This document shows, piece after piece, positions 32,968-34,928 of a DNA stretch of 34,928 bases. The notes beneath the pieces are model-generated. The model searched no databases. It was given only the letters and a program-made list of their open reading frames with translations, and was not told the origin of the DNA. Numbering within the stretch: the stretch's first letter is position 1; the number at the start of each line of letters is the position of its first letter. This stretch comes from Desulfovibrio oxyclinae DSM 11498 (GTDB taxonomy: Bacteria > Desulfobacterota > Desulfovibrionia > Desulfovibrionales > Desulfovibrionaceae), in the NCBI RefSeq assembly GCF_000375485.1, contig NZ_AQXE01000008.1:103757-138684 (forward strand), in the 5' to 3' direction. The position numbers and the translations under genes are program-made.

Positions 32968-34452
32968 CTAGAACCCCTTGAAGGTGTGGATGAAGTTCAG
33001 GAACGTCTCGGGATACAGCCCGAGAAGTACCGAGATGGCGGAGGTGATCATGAGGGGGATCACCATGATGGCCGGGGCTTCGGAATACTGCTCCATGTTC
33101 GCGCCGGGATCGGGTGCCCGGAAGAACGCCCGCAGGATGATGGGACCGAAGTATCCGGCGTTGAGAATCGTGGAGGCCAGCAGCGCGCCGAGCAGCCACC
33201 AGTGGTGAATGGTGACCGCGCCCTGCGCCATGTACCACTTGCTCACGAACCCGCAGACCGGCGGCACGCCGATCATGCTCAGGCTTGCCACCGCGAAGGC
33301 GCCGAAGGTCCACGGCATGCGGCGGCCCAGCCCGTTCATGAGGCTGATCTTCTTGATGTGCGCGGCCACGTAGATGGCGCCCGCGCCCATGAAGAGGGTG
33401 ATCTTGCTGAAGGCGTGGTGAGCGATGTGCATCAGCCCGCCCTGCACTGCGGCCGGGGTCAGCATGGCCACGCCGATGATGATGTAGGAGAGCTGGCTCA
33501 CCGTGGAGTATGCCAGCCGCGCCTTGATGTCGTCTTTGGTCAGCGCGATGATCGAGGCCGCCACAATGGTGAAGGCCGCGAGGTATGCCGTCGGGATGCC
33601 GAGGAACAGGCGGTCCAGTGTTTCCACGCCGAAGAGCGAGAGCATGATGCGGCTCATGGAGAACACGCCCGCCTTGACCACCGCCACCGCGTGCAGCAGT
33701 GCGGAGACCGGAGTGGGCGCGACCATGGCCGAGGGCAGCCAGTTGTGCAGCGGCATGATGGCCGCCTTGGCGAGTCCCGCCACGTAGAGCACGTAGGTCA
33801 GGGTCACGAGGGTCGGATTCGCGTCCGCCGGGAACACGCCGTTCACGAGGCCGCCGAGGTTGAAGTCCAGCGTTCCGGCCAGCACGTAGGTCAGCACCAT
33901 GGCGGGCAGCAGGAACAGCTTGGAGGTACCCATGAGGTAGACGAAGTACTTGCGCGCTCCGGCGAAGGCCTCGTCGTCCTCGTGGTGGGCGACCAGCGGG
34001 TAGGTGAAGAGCGAGATGATCTCGTAGAAGAGATAGAGCGTGAACACGTTGGCCGCGGTGGCCACGCCGAGGGCGCCGAAGATGGCGACGGCGAAGCAGA
34101 AGTAGTACCGGGTCTGCGCGTGCTCGTCGAGGCTGCGCATGTAGCCGATGTTGTAGGCGGTGACCAGGAACCACAGGAACGGGGCGATAAGTCCGAAGAT
34201 CATCGCCAGCCCGTCGAAGGTGAACTTGACCGTGATGCCCGGCAGGATGGTGAACAGCGTGTACACGTAGATGTTGCCGTCCAGCACGCCCGGGGCAAAG
34301 GAAAGCACGGACAGGAACGCCGAAGCCGCAGCGGCAAAGCTCACTGCCTCGCGCTTGTTCTGGTCGTGCCTGAGCAGCCAGACGAGAAGCGGCGCCACAA
34401 AGGTCACGGCGAGCGGGATCAGGACGCTGGGAGTGTTGATGAACTGCATCAT
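32968..34452 (-). CDS. MrpD/NuoL-type antiporter-like subunit
   Basis: A 494-residue polytopic membrane subunit. The TM5 Glu is present (TLYLFYEIISLFTYPLV), as is the TM7 lysine (GLAKAAIMPLHNWLPSAMV), followed by PTPVSALLHAVAVVKAGVF. The DIKARLAYSTVSQLSYIIIG segment and HAFSKITLFMGAGAIY match the proton-conducting antiporter family (NuoL, MrpA/D). It is shorter than NuoL and lacks its long transverse C-terminal helix. It lies four bases after nuoK. I would call it the first of four antiporter-like subunits; whether it takes the NuoL position in the complex is not known. Confidence 0.9.
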   Translation of the reverse strand: MMQFINTPSVLIPLAVTFVAPLLVWLLRHDQNKREAVSFAAAASAFLSVLSFAPGVLDGNIYVYTLFTILPGITVKFTFDGLAMIFGLIAPFLWFLVTAYNIGYMRSLDEHAQTRYYFCFAVAIFGALGVATAANVFTLYLFYEIISLFTYPLVAHHEDDEAFAGARKYFVYLMGTSKLFLLPAMVLTYVLAGTLDFNLGGLVNGVFPADANPTLVTLTYVLYVAGLAKAAIMPLHNWLPSAMVAPTPVSALLHAVAVVKAGVFSMSRIMLSLFGVETLDRLFLGIPTAYLAAFTIVAASIIALTKDDIKARLAYSTVSQLSYIIIGVAMLTPAAVQGGLMHIAHHAFSKITLFMGAGAIYVAAHIKKISLMNGLGRRMPWTFGAFAVASLSMIGVPPVCGFVSKWYMAQGAVTIHHWWLLGALLASTILNAGYFGPIILRAFFRAPDPGANMEQYSEAPAIMVIPLMITSAISVLLGLYPETFLNFIHTFKGF

Positions 34453-34456
34453 GCCG

Positions 34457-34765
34457 TTACCCCTTCAGTTCCGTGACGTCTTCCGTGCCGCTGGAGCCGA
34501 AGCGTTTGGCGACCACCAGAATGATGGCGAGCGCCAGCGTGGCTTCCGCGGCCGCCAGCCCCATGACCAGCAGGGAAGAGAGTTGAGCCATCGCGGCATC
34601 CGCGTCCGTGAGCTGGCCGGATGCCGCGATGGAAAGGCCTGCGCCGTTGAGCATCAGCTCCACGCTGATAAGCATCCCCACGAGGCTTTTCCGACGTACG
34701 AAGCCGAAGACGCCGAAGGCCAAAAGAACCAGGGCCACAAGATGATATGCGGTGAGGGCGCTCAT
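34457..34765 (-). CDS. nuoK: NADH-quinone oxidoreductase subunit K (NuoK)
   Basis: A 102-residue three-helix subunit of the complex I membrane arm (MrpC-related). The two functionally important membrane glutamates are visible: Glu-36 in LVGMLISVELMLNGAGL and Glu-74 in VMGLAAAEATLALAIIL. The length is standard (about 100 residues). Its ATG overlaps the stop of nuoJ (ATGA), showing translational coupling, and AGGAGG lies upstream inside nuoJ. Confidence 0.97.
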   Translation of the reverse strand: MSALTAYHLVALVLLAFGVFGFVRRKSLVGMLISVELMLNGAGLSIAASGQLTDADAAMAQLSSLLVMGLAAAEATLALAIILVVAKRFGSSGTEDVTELKG

Positions 34766-34928
34766 CTGGGCCTCCTTTTTTCGAATCCGAGTACTACCGC
34801 GCCCGCCATGGCCACGAAGAGCACCACCGAGATGAGCTCGAAGGCCAGCACGTATTCGTTCATGAGCACGGTACCCACGGTGGAAAGGGGCAGCTCCACG
34901 GGAACCGCCGTGGTCTGCAGGGTGGACT
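34762..34928 (-). CDS. nuoJ: NADH-quinone oxidoreductase subunit J (NuoJ), C-terminal part
   Basis: The last 54 residues and stop of a gene cut by the window edge. The reading TVGTVLMNEYVLAFELISVV, then LFVAMAGAVVLGFEKRRP, contains the conserved last helix of NuoJ, where E(L/I)xSxxLLxAxxGA is typical. It overlaps nuoK by four bases and is in the expected order J-K. The N-terminal part and any upstream nuo genes are outside the window. Confidence 0.9.
   Translation of the reverse strand, partial: STLQTTAVPVELPLSTVGTVLMNEYVLAFELISVVLFVAMAGAVVLGFEKRRPR

Overview
The window is GC-rich DNA from a Gram-negative bacterium, most likely a sulfate-reducing member of the Desulfovibrionaceae (Desulfovibrio/Pseudodesulfovibrio-like). 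This is inferred from the block rho / CarD-family regulator / pth / rplY / prs / tRNA-Gln / ispE, two large chemoreceptors, a TauE-like anion exporter beside a ferredoxin-like Fe-S protein, and a complex I-type membrane operon enriched in antiporter subunits. No search was run, so the genus is not fixed.

Positions 1-8814 (minus strand) are mostly core genes: a truncated M48 metalloprotease, rho, a CarD-family regulator, pth, rplY, prs, tRNA-Gln(TTG), ispE, a DegP/HtrA-type protease and a Bcr/CflA-type drug transporter. Intrinsic terminators follow rho, rplY and the protease gene. Positions 9054-10819 hold tRNA-Arg(CCT) and a compact 1.7 kb integrated islet. The islet is bounded by a 48-bp direct repeat of the tRNA 3' part and carries two AT-richer genes: a protein with a phage-head-like Cys/His motif and a C-terminus resembling polymorphic toxin type 44, and a four-helix membrane protein that is its likely immunity partner. 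There is no integrase.

Positions 11102-16592 carry two divergent chemoreceptors (a Cache type and a helical-bimodular type), a small unknown protein and a periplasmic solute-binding protein. Positions 16795-18408 encode a neurotransmitter:sodium symporter with its 33-residue MetS-like small subunit, preceded by a terminator-like leader hairpin. Positions 18566-25425 form a tight plus-strand cluster: a PhnD-like lipoprotein, a histidine kinase with a cysteine cluster, a stand-alone receiver, a PEP-synthase-like protein with an unusual C-terminus, and a dual-specificity-type phosphatase fused to a YkgJ-like cysteine cluster. This is the best candidate for an undescribed signalling system in the window.

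Positions 25449-34928 (minus strand) form a probable long operon: nuoJ (partial), nuoK, an MrpD/NuoL-like subunit, an 87-residue membrane protein, a second MrpD-type subunit that lacks the usual TM7 lysine, nuoM, nuoN, a four-cluster Fe-S protein, a TauE/SafE transporter and a three-helix membrane protein. The four antiporter-like subunits are one more than canonical complex I has. The electron-input and quinone modules, if present, lie outside the window.
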